From the NCBI GenBank assembly GCA_027491235.1, contig JAIXWO010000022.1:496001-560000 (forward strand): a stretch of DNA of 64,000 nucleotides, given 5' to 3'. Positions 37,075 to 46,161 of the stretch are shown in pieces (the stretch's first letter is position 1; each line of letters begins with the position of its first letter). The notes beneath the pieces were generated by a model. It saw nothing but the letters and a program-made list of their open reading frames with translations, made no database searches and was not told where the DNA came from. The position numbers and the translations under genes are program-made. Source of the DNA: Sphingomonadales bacterium. Lineage in GTDB: Bacteria; Pseudomonadota; Alphaproteobacteria; Sphingomonadales; Sphingomonadaceae.

Positions 37075-37345
37075 GTGCGGGTTCCAATCCCAGGAGATCG
37101 AGCGTTCCAGAAATTTTGGCCGCGTTCATGATGGCGGCACTGGGCTGCGTGATTGAGATGCGCGCATCGCGGCTGGTGGCCGTCTTGAACGCACTCAACA
37201 ACAGTTGCAGGCCAATCTGGCCAACTTGCTGGACGGCACTGCCGTCCAGCTGGAGGTGACTGCCTTTGGCCAAGGCGTCGGATATCTCCACGGCAAGGCC
37301 GGAGACTGCACGGCGATCAATCACCGTGGGCAGGCTGATGGTCAT
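37064..37345 (-). CDS. STAS-domain protein of the chemotaxis operon
   Basis: A 93-residue single STAS (sulfate transporter/anti-sigma antagonist) domain. Its fold is visible as LQLDGSAVQQVGQIGLQLLLSAF and ARISITQPSAAIMNAAKISGTLDLLGL. The position normally carrying the phosphorylated Ser/Thr (DSSG or DTAG) reads VGQIG here, so classic partner-switching by phosphorylation is unlikely. It lies between the MCP and cheA and overlaps cheA by 11 nt. A partner in array assembly is plausible but unproven. Confidence 0.85.
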   Translation of the reverse strand: MTISLPTVIDRRAVSGLAVEISDALAKGSHLQLDGSAVQQVGQIGLQLLLSAFKTATSRDARISITQPSAAIMNAAKISGTLDLLGLEPAHAA

Positions 37346-37371
37346 GTGGACGGTCCCTCGGTTCAGCGGGC

Positions 37372-39222
37372 TTAGAATTCAGACCAGTCTTCTTCGGAAA
37401 GATCCTGCTTCACCGCGAGGTTGCCCAAAACTTTTGCGGGCTTGCGCACGGCAGGCTTCAGGCGGGTGACCGGGGCTGACGCAACAGATCGTGCTGCCGG
37501 CCGCGCGGCTTCATTCGTCATCGACGTACGAAAGCGGGCTACCAGCTCCGCAAGCTCTGATGCCTCGCTTGCAAGGCTCCGCGATGCCGCCGTGCTTTCT
37601 TCAACCATGGCCGCGTTCTGCTGCGTCATTCGGTCCATGTCGCCAACGGCGGTGTTGATCTGCTGTAGGCTGGCCGCCTGGCTTTCGGCAGCGGCCGAAA
37701 TGCCGGACACAAGGCTGCTGATCTGTTCCACTTGCTCCCCGATACGGCCAAGCATCTCGCCCGTTTTTCCGACGAGCGACACGCCCTTGTCGACTTGAAC
37801 ATTAGACTGCGTGATCAGTTGTTTGATGTCCTTGGCCGCATCGGCAGAGCGCTGGGCAAGCGCGCGGACTTCATTGGCAACAACCGCAAATCCCTTGCCT
37901 GCATCGCCGGCTCGGGCTGCTTCAACGCCGGCGTTAAGGGCGAGCAGGTTTGTTTGGAAGGCGATGCCGTCGATCACGTTGATGATCTGGGAAATTTCCT
38001 GGGCAGACTTTTCGATGTCGCCCATCGCTGTCACGGCTTCGCCGACAACTTTACCGCCATTTGTGGCTTCGTTCATCGCTTCTCCGACAGCCTGATTGGC
38101 GGTGCGCGCGCTTTCAGATGCACTGCGAACAGATTGTGTCACTTCGTTCATCGCGGCAGCCGTTTCCTCTAGCGACGCGGCCTGCTGCTCTGTGCGGCGG
38201 GCAAGGTCTTCGGCTGCGGTGCTTATTTCGGTTGAACCGGTGTTGACGCTGGTGGCGGTGTTGGCAACGCGGCTGACAACGCCGTTCAACTCTTCAAGCG
38301 CTTCGTTAAAGTCAACGCGCAGCGCTTCATACTTCTCGGTGAAGGGGGCAGTAATACGATGTGTGAGGTTACCCTCCGCAATAGCCTTTAGGCCGGTTCC
38401 CAATTCAGAAACAACGATCTGCTGAGCGGCGGTGTCCGCCACTCGTTCGACGGCCCTGACGCGAAACACTTCAAGTGCCCGGGCCATGTCGCCAATTTCG
38501 TCTTCGCGCTCTTTCCCATGAATAACGATGTCGTAATTGGCGCGGGTCATGGCATCCATGTGACCAATCATTTCGTTGGTTGGTTGCAGGATCTTGCGCA
38601 TGAGAAACCAAATGGCGGCTCCAAGCGCGCTAATGAGAAGAAGCGCGATCAAGCCCAATTGGATGGACGCGCTGACAACGCCTGAGGATGCCTCGGCCTC
38701 CACTTTCTGGTCAGCCTTCACAAGCATTTCGACGCCGCGATCAACAAGCGTCTGATTTTCCTTTTCCAACCGCGTTAACCGGTTGAAACTTGCGCTCGTG
38801 GCTTCCGCATTTCCTGATTTAATGGCGGGGAGGAAATTGTTTTCAACTTCGTCCCAGAAGCGGTCGCCAGATGGCATGATCTCGCGCTCGTAAAGGTCAT
38901 GGATGTCCTGAGGGAGGAGATCTTCCTTTTGGAGTTCGCTCTGTCGCTCTTCAAAGGCGCGGCGGTTCTCCGAAAAGTACCTTTCCGCCTCGCTTGCGGA
39001 CATGTTGCCTTGGACCACGCGTGTTGCAACGAGATAAGGAGCTGCCGCGGTTGCTGAAGGTGGTGTGGAGTCAGCCAAAAGTCCAGCAGCAGCCTGTTCT
39101 TGGGCATGGAGGGTTCCGCCGATACGGATATGGTTGACGTCATATATACCGATGCCAATGGCCAACACGAAAAGTGCGCCCATGCCGGCAGCGCCCAACT
39201 GGCTGATCCGCTGAATCTTCAT
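37372..39222 (-). CDS. Methyl-accepting chemotaxis protein
   Basis: A 616-residue transmembrane receptor. TM1 is at about residues 8-27 ([18 protein letters not shown]), a helical periplasmic domain of about 155 residues follows, then TM2 near 184-203 ([20 protein letters not shown]), two HAMP-like segments, and the cytoplasmic hairpin with tip [19 protein letters not shown]. The C-terminus ends EEDWSEF, fitting the W-x-x-F tether that binds CheR/CheB. Ligand unknown. ATG 39222 follows AAGGAG; in-frame starts at 39249 and 39267 lack a ribosome site. Confidence 0.93.
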   Translation of the reverse strand: MKIQRISQLGAAGMGALFVLAIGIGIYDVNHIRIGGTLHAQEQAAAGLLADSTPPSATAAAPYLVATRVVQGNMSASEAERYFSENRRAFEERQSELQKEDLLPQDIHDLYEREIMPSGDRFWDEVENNFLPAIKSGNAEATSASFNRLTRLEKENQTLVDRGVEMLVKADQKVEAEASSGVVSASIQLGLIALLLISALGAAIWFLMRKILQPTNEMIGHMDAMTRANYDIVIHGKEREDEIGDMARALEVFRVRAVERVADTAAQQIVVSELGTGLKAIAEGNLTHRITAPFTEKYEALRVDFNEALEELNGVVSRVANTATSVNTGSTEISTAAEDLARRTEQQAASLEETAAAMNEVTQSVRSASESARTANQAVGEAMNEATNGGKVVGEAVTAMGDIEKSAQEISQIINVIDGIAFQTNLLALNAGVEAARAGDAGKGFAVVANEVRALAQRSADAAKDIKQLITQSNVQVDKGVSLVGKTGEMLGRIGEQVEQISSLVSGISAAAESQAASLQQINTAVGDMDRMTQQNAAMVEESTAASRSLASEASELAELVARFRTSMTNEAARPAARSVASAPVTRLKPAVRKPAKVLGNLAVKQDLSEEDWSEF

Positions 39223-39290
39223 TTCTGGTTTGCTCCTTAACCCGAACATAAACTTGCAACGCCGCAATGCATGCGGACGTTCTCAAGCTT

Positions 39291-39317
39291 GAAACGGCCA
39301 GAAGGAGGAAAGATTTA
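39291..39317 (-). promoter_or_regulatory. Sigma-28 (FliA)-type promoter candidate of the chemotaxis operon
   Basis: On the minus strand TAAA (39317-39314), exactly 15 bases, then GCCGTTTC (39298-39291). The FliA consensus is TAAA-N15-GCCGATAA, so the -35, the spacing and the GCCG core all match. It lies about 70 bases before the MCP start codon. Confidence 0.5.
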
Positions 39318-39349
39318 GGGTTTGGGAGAACTCGCCGCTGTACGGGGCG

Positions 39350-39574
39350 CTATGGGTTGGCAGCGCTATTAGATGGTGTCATCGGCTGTTCGGCATTGGC
39401 TGCGGCGTCAATTTCGGAAATCTGGCGCGTAATGTCCGCCTCTGCGGCGTTACGGATGTCCTCAGCGCGCTCTGTGATGGCGGTCTCCGATCCAGTATCA
39501 CCCGGCGTGTTTTCCTTTGCAGATCCGCAGGCCGATAGCGCCAACAACAGCGCGCATCCGGCAGACCCCCTCAT
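39350..39574 (-). CDS. Small lipoprotein
   Basis: 74 residues. N-terminus MRGSAGCALLLALSACGS is a lipoprotein signal with lipobox LSAC; the mature chain is acidic and probably disordered or helical (ERAEDIRNAAEADITRQISEID). Its ATG overlaps the M28 peptidase stop (ATGA), so the two are cotranscribed. No family recognised. Confidence 0.72.
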   Translation of the reverse strand: MRGSAGCALLLALSACGSAKENTPGDTGSETAITERAEDIRNAAEADITRQISEIDAAANAEQPMTPSNSAANP

Positions 39575-40896
39575 TTGCCACCGCGAGAAAGAAGGTCTTC
39601 AGGCGCATTGGCAACCAGATCGAGCATGGTGGTCCATGCCGCGACGTTTTGGCGCAATGCGGCGGGGTCAATCTTGTCGAGCGTATCGTCGGCCGTGTGA
39701 TGCAGGTCAAAATATCGTGTGCCATCCTGATTGAGGTCGATGGCGGGGGTTCCAGCGCCAATCATCTGGCCGACATCTGCGCCGCCTGACGCAACGCCCC
39801 GTCCGCTTCCTATGCCCTGTGCAGCCAGCGCATCTGATATGCGGGCACGAAGCGGTGCGGCCGCCTCCGGCAAACGGAAATTGACCTGCCATATCCGGTC
39901 GGCGCCAAAATCTGATTCCGCAGCCAGCGCATGGGGTTCATCCTTATGCGCTTTGAAATAGGCATCGCCGCCAAAAACGCCGACCTCTTCTGACCCAGCC
40001 CAGAGGACCCGGATCGTGCGGCGGTGCTTGCCCTTTGTTGCGACAGAGAATGCGGCATCCGTCACGATCCCGCAGCCGGCAGCATCATCGATTGCGCCGG
40101 TTCCAAGGTCCCAGCTGTCTAAGTGGCAGGCGACCAAGACGATGCCTGCCGCTGGATCCGTCCCCGGCAGTTCGGCAAGGACATTGCCTGATTGTTGGGG
40201 GCCGGTGAACTTCGGGGTCAGGGTCAGCGACATTTTGATCGGGCTGCTGCTGGTGCGCGCAATCCGCTCCAGATTGTCAGCATCGGGGTTGGATAGGGCC
40301 GCTGCTGCGAGGGGTGTCACGCCGTCCGGCCAGGATGTGACGCCGGTATGAGGCGTGCGATGGTCATCTGTCCCGATGGAGCGGATCAGGAAGGCTGCCG
40401 CACCGCGCTTTGCGGCAACGGCAGGTCCTTCACGGCGCACGCGCCCGAAGACGCCGTAAGAAGACCCGTCCTGCGTGCGGCCCATGGCATGGCCGACATA
40501 AACAATCTTGCCCTTGATGGCCGCATCCGGCGCGGCGAGAAATTCCGCATAAGTGGAGTAGACGACCACCGTTCCCGTCAGGCCGTTGGCCGGAGTCGTT
40601 CCGCTATGGCCAAGCGCTGTGATGGCGAGTTTGTGCGGGTAGGGGGCCGTAATCTCTGCCTTTTCCTCTCCGCGAACCCAGCCCTTCATCTCAAAGGGTT
40701 CGATACGGATATTCTGGAATCCCAATGCCTTGAGCTTTAGCGTCGCCCAGGTCCGTGCCTTGGCTTCCTGTTCGGTCCCGGCGAGCCGCTGCCCAACCTC
40801 GGTCGTGAGTCCGGCAGTAATCTCAAAAGCGAGGTTCCTGTCTTGGGCAGAAGTGGCAGCCGGGAGGAGGGCGGCGAGGATAAGGAGCTTTTTCAT
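39571..40896 (-). CDS. Secreted M28-family zinc peptidase
   Basis: A 441-residue exported aminopeptidase/carboxypeptidase. Signal peptide MKKLLILAALLPAATSAQ. A PA-type insert spans about 110-220 (VYSTYAEFLAAPDAAIKGKIVYVG). The co-catalytic zinc site is CHLDSWDLG...AIDDAAG with SEEVGVFGG and the final HHTADDTLDKID. It should trim peptides in the periplasm or outside the cell; specificity not visible. It overlaps the small lipoprotein gene and is divergent from ettA. Confidence 0.92.
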   Translation of the reverse strand: MKKLLILAALLPAATSAQDRNLAFEITAGLTTEVGQRLAGTEQEAKARTWATLKLKALGFQNIRIEPFEMKGWVRGEEKAEITAPYPHKLAITALGHSGTTPANGLTGTVVVYSTYAEFLAAPDAAIKGKIVYVGHAMGRTQDGSSYGVFGRVRREGPAVAAKRGAAAFLIRSIGTDDHRTPHTGVTSWPDGVTPLAAAALSNPDADNLERIARTSSSPIKMSLTLTPKFTGPQQSGNVLAELPGTDPAAGIVLVACHLDSWDLGTGAIDDAAGCGIVTDAAFSVATKGKHRRTIRVLWAGSEEVGVFGGDAYFKAHKDEPHALAAESDFGADRIWQVNFRLPEAAAPLRARISDALAAQGIGSGRGVASGGADVGQMIGAGTPAIDLNQDGTRYFDLHHTADDTLDKIDPAALRQNVAAWTTMLDLVANAPEDLLSRGGK

Positions 40897-40916
40897 TCGC
40901 CATGGCTAACCTGTCG

Positions 40917-40967
40917 ATGCGGGTTTGCCAATGCGGATTTGCTGGGCTAGTGCCGCGTCAAATCCGC
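40917..40967. repeat. Direct and inverted repeats between the M28 gene and ettA
   Basis: Two direct copies, ATGCGGGTTTGC (40917-40928) and ATGCGGATTTGC (40931-40942), sit 14 bases apart. An inverted copy CAAATCCGC (40959-40967) matches GCGGATTTG (40933-40941) with 17 bases between. The arrangement looks like an operator for a dimeric regulator in a divergent promoter region; no family is recognised. Confidence 0.5.
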
Positions 40968-40993
40968 CAGCTTACAGATGAGAGAAACGACCC

Positions 40994-42667
40994 ATGGCCG
41001 CGCAATATGCCTATGTCATGAAAGACATGACCAAGTCTTTCCCCGGTGCCCAAAAGCCGGTGCTGAGCAACATCAATCTGCAGTTTTATCAGGGTGCGAA
41101 GATCGGCATCGTCGGTCCGAACGGCGCCGGTAAATCGACGCTGATCAAGATCATGGCCGGCATTGACACCGAGTTTTCGGGCGAAGCCTGGCCGGGTGAG
41201 AACATCACCATCGGCTATTTGGAGCAGGAGCCTCAGCTCGACCCGACCAAGAGCGTCCTTGAAAACGTCAAGGACGGCGCGCGCGAAACCGCGGACATGG
41301 TCGATCGCTATAACGAGATTTCGGCCCTGATGGGGGAACCTGATGCGGACTTTGATACGCTGATGGAAGAAATGGGCACGCTGCAGGAGCGCATCGACGC
41401 CGTCGACGGCTGGACGCTCGACAACCAGCTTGAAATCGCGATGGAAGCTTTGCGCTGCCCGCCGTCCGACTGGTCGGTTGAAAATCTGTCCGGTGGTGAA
41501 AAGCGCCGCGTGGCGCTCACCCGTCTGCTTTTGCAGAAGCCGTCGATCCTGCTGCTTGATGAACCGACCAACCACTTGGATGCCGAAAGCGTCGAATGGC
41601 TGGAAAACCATCTGAAGGAATATGCGGGCGCGGTGCTGATGATCACCCACGATCGCTATTTCCTCGATACGGTTGTGGACTGGATCCTTGAGCTCGATCG
41701 CGGGAAGTACTTCCCCTACGAAGGCAATTATTCGACCTATCTCGAAAAGAAGGCCAAGCGCCTTGAGCAGGAAGATCGCGAAGATTCCGGTCGCCAAAAG
41801 GCGATCAAGGAAGAATTGGAATGGATCCGGCAGGGCCCCAAGGGCCGCCAGACCAAGTCCAAGGCGCGTATCTCCAAGTTTGAACAGCTCGTTTCCGCGC
41901 AGGAAAACCGGTCACCCGGCAAGGCGCAGATCGTCATTCAGGTGCCGGAGCGTCTGGGTGGTAAGGTCATCGAAGCCAAGGGCATTTCCAAGGCCTATGG
42001 TGACAAGCTGCTGTTTGAAGACCTGTCCTTCATGCTGCCGCCGGGCGGCATTGTCGGCGTCATCGGCCCGAATGGTGCGGGTAAGTCGACATTGTTCAAG
42101 CTGATCACTGGTCAGGAAACGCCCGATACGGGGTCCATCGACATGGGCGAAACCGTTCGTCTGGGTTACGTGGACCAGAGCCGCGACCACCTCGATGCCT
42201 CCAAGAATGTCTGGGAAGAAGTCTCGGATGGCCTCGATTATGTGAAGGTCAACGGCCACGACATGTCGACGCGGGCCTATGTCGGCGCGTTCAACTTCAA
42301 GGGGCAGGACCAGCAGAAGAACGTCGGCAAGCTCTCCGGCGGTGAACGCAACCGTGTTCATATGGCCAAGATGCTGAAGCGCGGCGGCAACGTGCTGCTG
42401 CTCGACGAACCGACCAACGATCTCGACGTCGAAACGCTTGGCGCTCTGGAAGACGCAATCGAAAACTTCGCCGGTTGCGCCGTGGTCATCAGCCATGACC
42501 GTTTCTTCCTCGATCGTCTGGCCACGCACATCCTCGCGTTCGAAGGCAACAGCCACGTCGAATGGTTCGAAGGAAACTTCGCGGCCTATGAAGAAGACAA
42601 GCGTCGCCGTCTGGGTGATGCGGCGGACCGCCCGACGCGCCTCGCCTACAAGAAGCTGACGCGCTAA
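40994..42667 (+). CDS. ettA: Energy-dependent translational throttle protein EttA (ABC-F)
   Basis: ABC-F ATPase that gates the first peptide bond on ribosomes according to ATP level. 557 residues. Two nucleotide-binding domains: Walker A GPNGAGKST twice, signatures LSGGEKRRVAL and LSGGERNRVHM, Walker B LLLDEPTNHLD and LLLDEPTNDLD. The P-site tRNA interaction motif lies between them (YLEKKAKRLEQEDRE...RQGPKGRQTKSK). No membrane segments. Its stop overlaps the convergent DUF393 stop by four bases. Confidence 0.96.
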   Translation: MAAQYAYVMKDMTKSFPGAQKPVLSNINLQFYQGAKIGIVGPNGAGKSTLIKIMAGIDTEFSGEAWPGENITIGYLEQEPQLDPTKSVLENVKDGARETADMVDRYNEISALMGEPDADFDTLMEEMGTLQERIDAVDGWTLDNQLEIAMEALRCPPSDWSVENLSGGEKRRVALTRLLLQKPSILLLDEPTNHLDAESVEWLENHLKEYAGAVLMITHDRYFLDTVVDWILELDRGKYFPYEGNYSTYLEKKAKRLEQEDREDSGRQKAIKEELEWIRQGPKGRQTKSKARISKFEQLVSAQENRSPGKAQIVIQVPERLGGKVIEAKGISKAYGDKLLFEDLSFMLPPGGIVGVIGPNGAGKSTLFKLITGQETPDTGSIDMGETVRLGYVDQSRDHLDASKNVWEEVSDGLDYVKVNGHDMSTRAYVGAFNFKGQDQQKNVGKLSGGERNRVHMAKMLKRGGNVLLLDEPTNDLDVETLGALEDAIENFAGCAVVISHDRFFLDRLATHILAFEGNSHVEWFEGNFAAYEEDKRRRLGDAADRPTRLAYKKLTR

Positions 42668-43014
42668 CGCACCAATCGCTGGAGCAGGGGCCGCACTTTC
42701 AGAAAGAGGGTGTAGGTCTGCTCCAGCAAGGCAAGCACGACACGGTTTTGGGCCATAAGTCCAAGAGGGCGTAGCGGCGGAATTTCGCGCCACATGGCCG
42801 CAAAGGCCGCGGCACCGGAGAGCGTTTCACCTTGAGCGGTGGTCGCGTGGAAGCGCGCAAGCATCAGGCTGCGGTCGAGCGGGCAGACGGTGGAGGGCTC
42901 CGTTACATCTGCGAAGGCAATGCGTTGCCGTTTGTCCAGACGGCGCATCAGTGCAATTTCCCGGATGCAAAGGGGGCAGGCGCCGTCATACCAGACCGTC
43001 AGCCGCCTGTTCAC
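42664..43014 (-). CDS. DUF393 (DCC-family) thiol-disulfide-like protein
   Basis: 116 residues. VWYDGACPLC gives the DGxCxxC motif of DCC-family proteins, thought to be thiol-disulfide oxidoreductases; the rest fits the family (IAFADV, GAAAFAAMWREIP). GTG 43014 overlaps the stop of the flavin-binding gene by 4 nt; the in-frame ATG at 43098 would run 85 bases into it. Convergent with ettA. Confidence 0.85.
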   Translation of the reverse strand: MNRRLTVWYDGACPLCIREIALMRRLDKRQRIAFADVTEPSTVCPLDRSLMLARFHATTAQGETLSGAAAFAAMWREIPPLRPLGLMAQNRVVLALLEQTYTLFLKVRPLLQRLVR

Positions 43015-43616
43015 GGTGTGATCCAGTTGCCGGTCCAACCGTTCTCGGATCTCTGGAACAAGGCCCGCTGGTTGCCGCAGCTTGTGAGTTTCAGCCACTC
43101 AAGTTCAATCGCATCCACCAAAAGGACGCAGAAGTTTTCGCGGCCTGCTTCGCTCTCTGGTGCTGTTGGAGAACGGATCAACAGCGCTTCGGGCAAACCG
43201 CTTGTCGCCTCGGGTGTTGGCGTACCCGGCGGATGGGCCGCGAGATAGCAGCGCCTGCTGGACAGGGCAGAGGTCTCCCAAGCGTGATCAACCGTTTCCC
43301 CTGACCGCTCAATCCGGCCCACGCCCCGCACGATCAATTGAACGCGGGCTTCTGGGTCGTAGCCAAGGATGGCAACGGGTCCTGCAGCGTCAATCTGTAA
43401 TGCTTTGGATGAACGTACATCAGTGTGGAACCGAAAGGTCGCGCATGGACCTGATACCGCGCGCAAAACCATGATCCGGGGGGCGGGGGCGTTGCCTGAT
43501 ACCGAGCAGACTGTCGGCGTATGAAGCGGGCTATGGCGGTTGCGGACCGCACCGGCCCACATGCCGATGATTTGGTCTAGGACGCCGTCTAAATGATCTG
43601 TGGAGCTTTCTGTCAT
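43011..43616 (-). CDS. Pyridoxamine-5'-phosphate-oxidase-like flavin-binding protein
   Basis: A 201-residue split-barrel protein of the PNPOx-like (Alr4036 type) FMN-binding family. Marks: PRIMVLRAVSG, FHTDVRSSKALQI, RVQLIVRGVGRIE and the C-terminal IELEWLKLTSCGNQRALFQR. The true substrate is unknown; the classic PdxH C-terminal motif is incomplete. ATGA overlap with the upstream carbonic anhydrase stop, and GTGA overlap with the DUF393 gene. Confidence 0.85.
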   Translation of the reverse strand: MTESSTDHLDGVLDQIIGMWAGAVRNRHSPLHTPTVCSVSGNAPAPRIMVLRAVSGPCATFRFHTDVRSSKALQIDAAGPVAILGYDPEARVQLIVRGVGRIERSGETVDHAWETSALSSRRCYLAAHPPGTPTPEATSGLPEALLIRSPTAPESEAGRENFCVLLVDAIELEWLKLTSCGNQRALFQRSENGWTGNWITP

Positions 43617-44236
43617 TGGGGAAGGGTGAACTCACCGCTGTCTTCATCAAGGACGTACAGGCTGCCTTCGGCAATGGCGAACCAAGCGCCGTGCAGCTTT
43701 AGCTCGCCCGATGCCTCCCGCGCCGCAATGAAGGGAAATGTCCGAAGATTGTGCAGGCTGACTTTCACAGCCTCCATCTCCAAAGCGCGCTGGGGATCAG
43801 CCGGCGCGCGCGCCAAAACAGCATCGCGGGCGTCGCTGACAATTCTCATCCAGTCATCGATGAAGATGTTTTGGCCGGATGCCGGGTTCGATTGCTCCAA
43901 GGCCGCTTTGATGCCGCCGCACTGGCCGTGCCCAACCACGACAATGTGCTTTACTTCCAAGCCCAGAACACCAAATTCAATGGCGGCCGACGCGCCGTGA
44001 AGACCGCCCCCCGTTTCAAATGGCGGCACAAGATTGGCGACATTGCGCAGCGCAAAGACCTGCCCCGGAACCGTGTCAAAGATCGTCGCCGGGTCGACCC
44101 GGCTGTCACAGCAGGAAATGACCATGACGGGCGGGGACTGGCCCTGCTCTAAGGCGTCATATCGCGCCTTTTGCTGCCGATAAGCGTCGGCGCGGAAGCG
44201 GTGATAGCCCTCTAACAGAGCTTTAAATTCGGGCAT
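43613..44236 (-). CDS. Beta-carbonic anhydrase
   Basis: Interconverts CO2 and bicarbonate. 207 residues. The zinc ligands and catalytic Asp/Arg are visible: SCCDSRVDP, and [14 protein letters not shown] with His and Cys. ATG 44236 follows AGGAGA (five bases between); the longer frame from 44404 has no ribosome site and overlaps the lipA leader. First gene of the CA/PNPOx-like/DUF393 operon. Confidence 0.95.
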   Translation of the reverse strand: MPEFKALLEGYHRFRADAYRQQKARYDALEQGQSPPVMVISCCDSRVDPATIFDTVPGQVFALRNVANLVPPFETGGGLHGASAAIEFGVLGLEVKHIVVVGHGQCGGIKAALEQSNPASGQNIFIDDWMRIVSDARDAVLARAPADPQRALEMEAVKVSLHNLRTFPFIAAREASGELKLHGAWFAIAEGSLYVLDEDSGEFTLPQ

Positions 44237-44316
44237 CGGTGTCTCCTGAAGCAGAAAATTGCTTAGCAAGCCCGGCATGGTTGGCAAGCCTTGAGCGGGC
44301 GGGTAAAGACCAGCGC

Positions 44317-45234
44317 ATGAATGCTCCGACAAATCTGCAGAAGGTCCGCAAGCCGGACTGGATCCGTGTGAAGGCGCCGACATCGGTTGGATATGCCGAA
44401 ACAAAGGCGCTGATGCGCGCCAAATCTCTTAACACTGTGTGTGAAGAAGCGGCCTGCCCCAATATTGGCGAATGCTGGACCAAGAAGCACGCCACGGTGA
44501 TGATCTTGGGAGACGTCTGCACGCGCGCCTGTGCATTCTGCAATGTCAAAACCGGCATGCCGCGCGCGGTCGACAAAAATGAGCCGCAGAACCTGGCCGA
44601 TGCCGCCGCGGAAATGGGGTTGAAGCACATCGTCATCACGTCGGTGGATCGCGATGACCTGCCCGATGGCGGCGCATCCCAGTTTGTGAAGGTGATCGAA
44701 GCGCTTCGTCGCACGACGCCGGAGACCACCATCGAGATTCTCACGCCGGATTTCCGCAACAAGATGCGGGCTGCGGTGGAGTCGATCGTCGCGGCGCGCC
44801 CGGACGTGTACAATCACAATCTTGAAACGGTCCCCCGGCTGTATCCAACCATCCGGCCAGGTGCGCGCTATTATGCGTCGCTGCGCTTGCTGGAGACGGT
44901 TAAGCAGCATGATCCTTCTATCTTCACAAAGTCAGGCATCATGGTCGGGCTGGGGGAAGAGCGGCTGGAGGTGCATCAGGTGATGGACGATATGCGTTCA
45001 GCCGACATCGATTTCCTGACGATTGGCCAATATCTGCAACCCACGCCGAAGCACGCTACGGTGATGGAATATGTAACGCCTAAGACATTTGAGGCGTATG
45101 CCGCCATCGCGCGGGCGAAAGGGTTTCTGCTGGTCGCCTCATCCCCGCTGACACGGTCCAGCTACCATGCAGATCGCGACTTCTCGTTGATGCGTGATGC
45201 ACGGGCTGCGCAATTGGCCAATGCCAAAGCATAG
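44317..45234 (+). CDS. lipA: Lipoyl synthase
   Basis: Radical SAM enzyme that inserts sulfur atoms into octanoyl groups on lipoyl domains. 305 residues. Auxiliary cluster CX4CX5C in [16 protein letters not shown] and radical-SAM CX3CX2C in [10 protein letters not shown], plus the C-terminal RSSYHAD Ser ligand ([11 protein letters not shown]). The start is ATG 44317. The stop lies within the start region of the RatA-like gene, 14-nt overlap. Confidence 0.97.
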   Translation: MNAPTNLQKVRKPDWIRVKAPTSVGYAETKALMRAKSLNTVCEEAACPNIGECWTKKHATVMILGDVCTRACAFCNVKTGMPRAVDKNEPQNLADAAAEMGLKHIVITSVDRDDLPDGGASQFVKVIEALRRTTPETTIEILTPDFRNKMRAAVESIVAARPDVYNHNLETVPRLYPTIRPGARYYASLRLLETVKQHDPSIFTKSGIMVGLGEERLEVHQVMDDMRSADIDFLTIGQYLQPTPKHATVMEYVTPKTFEAYAAIARAKGFLLVASSPLTRSSYHADRDFSLMRDARAAQLANAKA

Positions 45235-45694
45235 CGAAACGCGGACGCTCCCCTGGAGCGCAGAGCAGATGTTCATGCTGGTGGCAGATGTTGGCCGCTA
45301 CAGTGAATTTCTGCCTTGGGTCAGTGGTGTACGGATTAAATCTAACACTGAATCTGAAATGATCGCAGATCTTTTGGTCGGGTTTAAAGCGCTGAAAGAG
45401 ACGTTTACCTCACGCGTGCGCAAGGTTCGGCCTATGTCGATTACGGTCGACTATCTCGATGGGCCGATGAAATATCTGCACAATGAATGGACGTTTCGCG
45501 ACCTGCCCGAAGGCGGGTGTGCGGTCGACTTCATGGTCGACTTTCAGTTCAAATCCAAGATTTTTGAAGCACTTGCGGGCCAAGTGTTCGAACGCGCCTT
45601 GCACAAAATGACAGACGCGTTCGAAACGCGGGCGGCCGTTCTCTACAGTTCGGCGCCCGGCAGCAGCAGTTCGAGAGCGACAAGCGCCGCCTGA
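45221..45694 (+). CDS. RatA/COQ10-type START-domain protein
   Basis: 157 residues. SRPBCC/START fold of the COQ10-like family, which binds ubiquinone precursors in respiration: [51 protein letters not shown]. Although often annotated as toxin RatA, the alphaproteobacterial members next to lipA are better seen as quinone-binding helpers. It begins inside the last codons of lipA and overlaps the opposite-strand CinA gene by 52 bases at the 3' end. Confidence 0.9.
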   Translation: MPKHSETRTLPWSAEQMFMLVADVGRYSEFLPWVSGVRIKSNTESEMIADLLVGFKALKETFTSRVRKVRPMSITVDYLDGPMKYLHNEWTFRDLPEGGCAVDFMVDFQFKSKIFEALAGQVFERALHKMTDAFETRAAVLYSSAPGSSSSRATSAA

Positions 45695-46155
45695 ACGCGG
45701 ATCGGGCCGCGGCCGAGATCTCCGAAATATTTGATGTCCGCAATAATGTCGTCGGGATCAGATCCGCGGCGCGCGCGGGCAAAGACGACTGTGCCGACAG
45801 GCTTCTTTTCTGAGCCGCCATCGGGGCCAGCAATGCCCGTGATAGAAACGGACACATCGGCTGTCGAATGATCGAGCGTGCCCTGCGCCATGGCCCAAGC
45901 CGTCGCAATTGAAACGGCACCGAAAGTTTCAAGAATATTCGAATCAACGCCGAGCGCGCTCATCTTTGCTTCGTTTGAGTAGGTGATGAAGCCAACTTCA
46001 AAGACGTCAGATGATCCGGAGATGGACGTGAGGGCGGCGGACACAAGGCCGCCCGTGCAGCTTTCAGCCACCGCCACGCGGCGCCCTTTTGCGCGGTTTT
46101 CGTAAATGACGCGCCGTGCCGCGTCGACCAATTCTACCGGGAGTGCATCGTCCAT
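45643..46155 (-). CDS. CinA C-terminal-type nicotinamide-nucleotide amidase
   Basis: Deamidates NMN in pyridine-nucleotide recycling (PncC activity). 170 residues, corresponding to the stand-alone C-terminal domain of CinA. Motifs: VAVAESCTGGLVSAALT, VGFITYSNEAK and TGIAGPDGGSEKKPVGTVV. The frame of its last 17 codons overlaps the opposite-strand ratA-like gene. Confidence 0.92.
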   Translation of the reverse strand: MDDALPVELVDAARRVIYENRAKGRRVAVAESCTGGLVSAALTSISGSSDVFEVGFITYSNEAKMSALGVDSNILETFGAVSIATAWAMAQGTLDHSTADVSVSITGIAGPDGGSEKKPVGTVVFARARRGSDPDDIIADIKYFGDLGRGPIRVQAALVALELLLPGAEL

Positions 46156-46161
46156 CAGATA

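Noticed and set aside
45221-45694. RatA toxin of a toxin-antitoxin module
   Set aside because: No antitoxin gene is next to it; position after lipA and the START fold fit the COQ10-like quinone-binding family.
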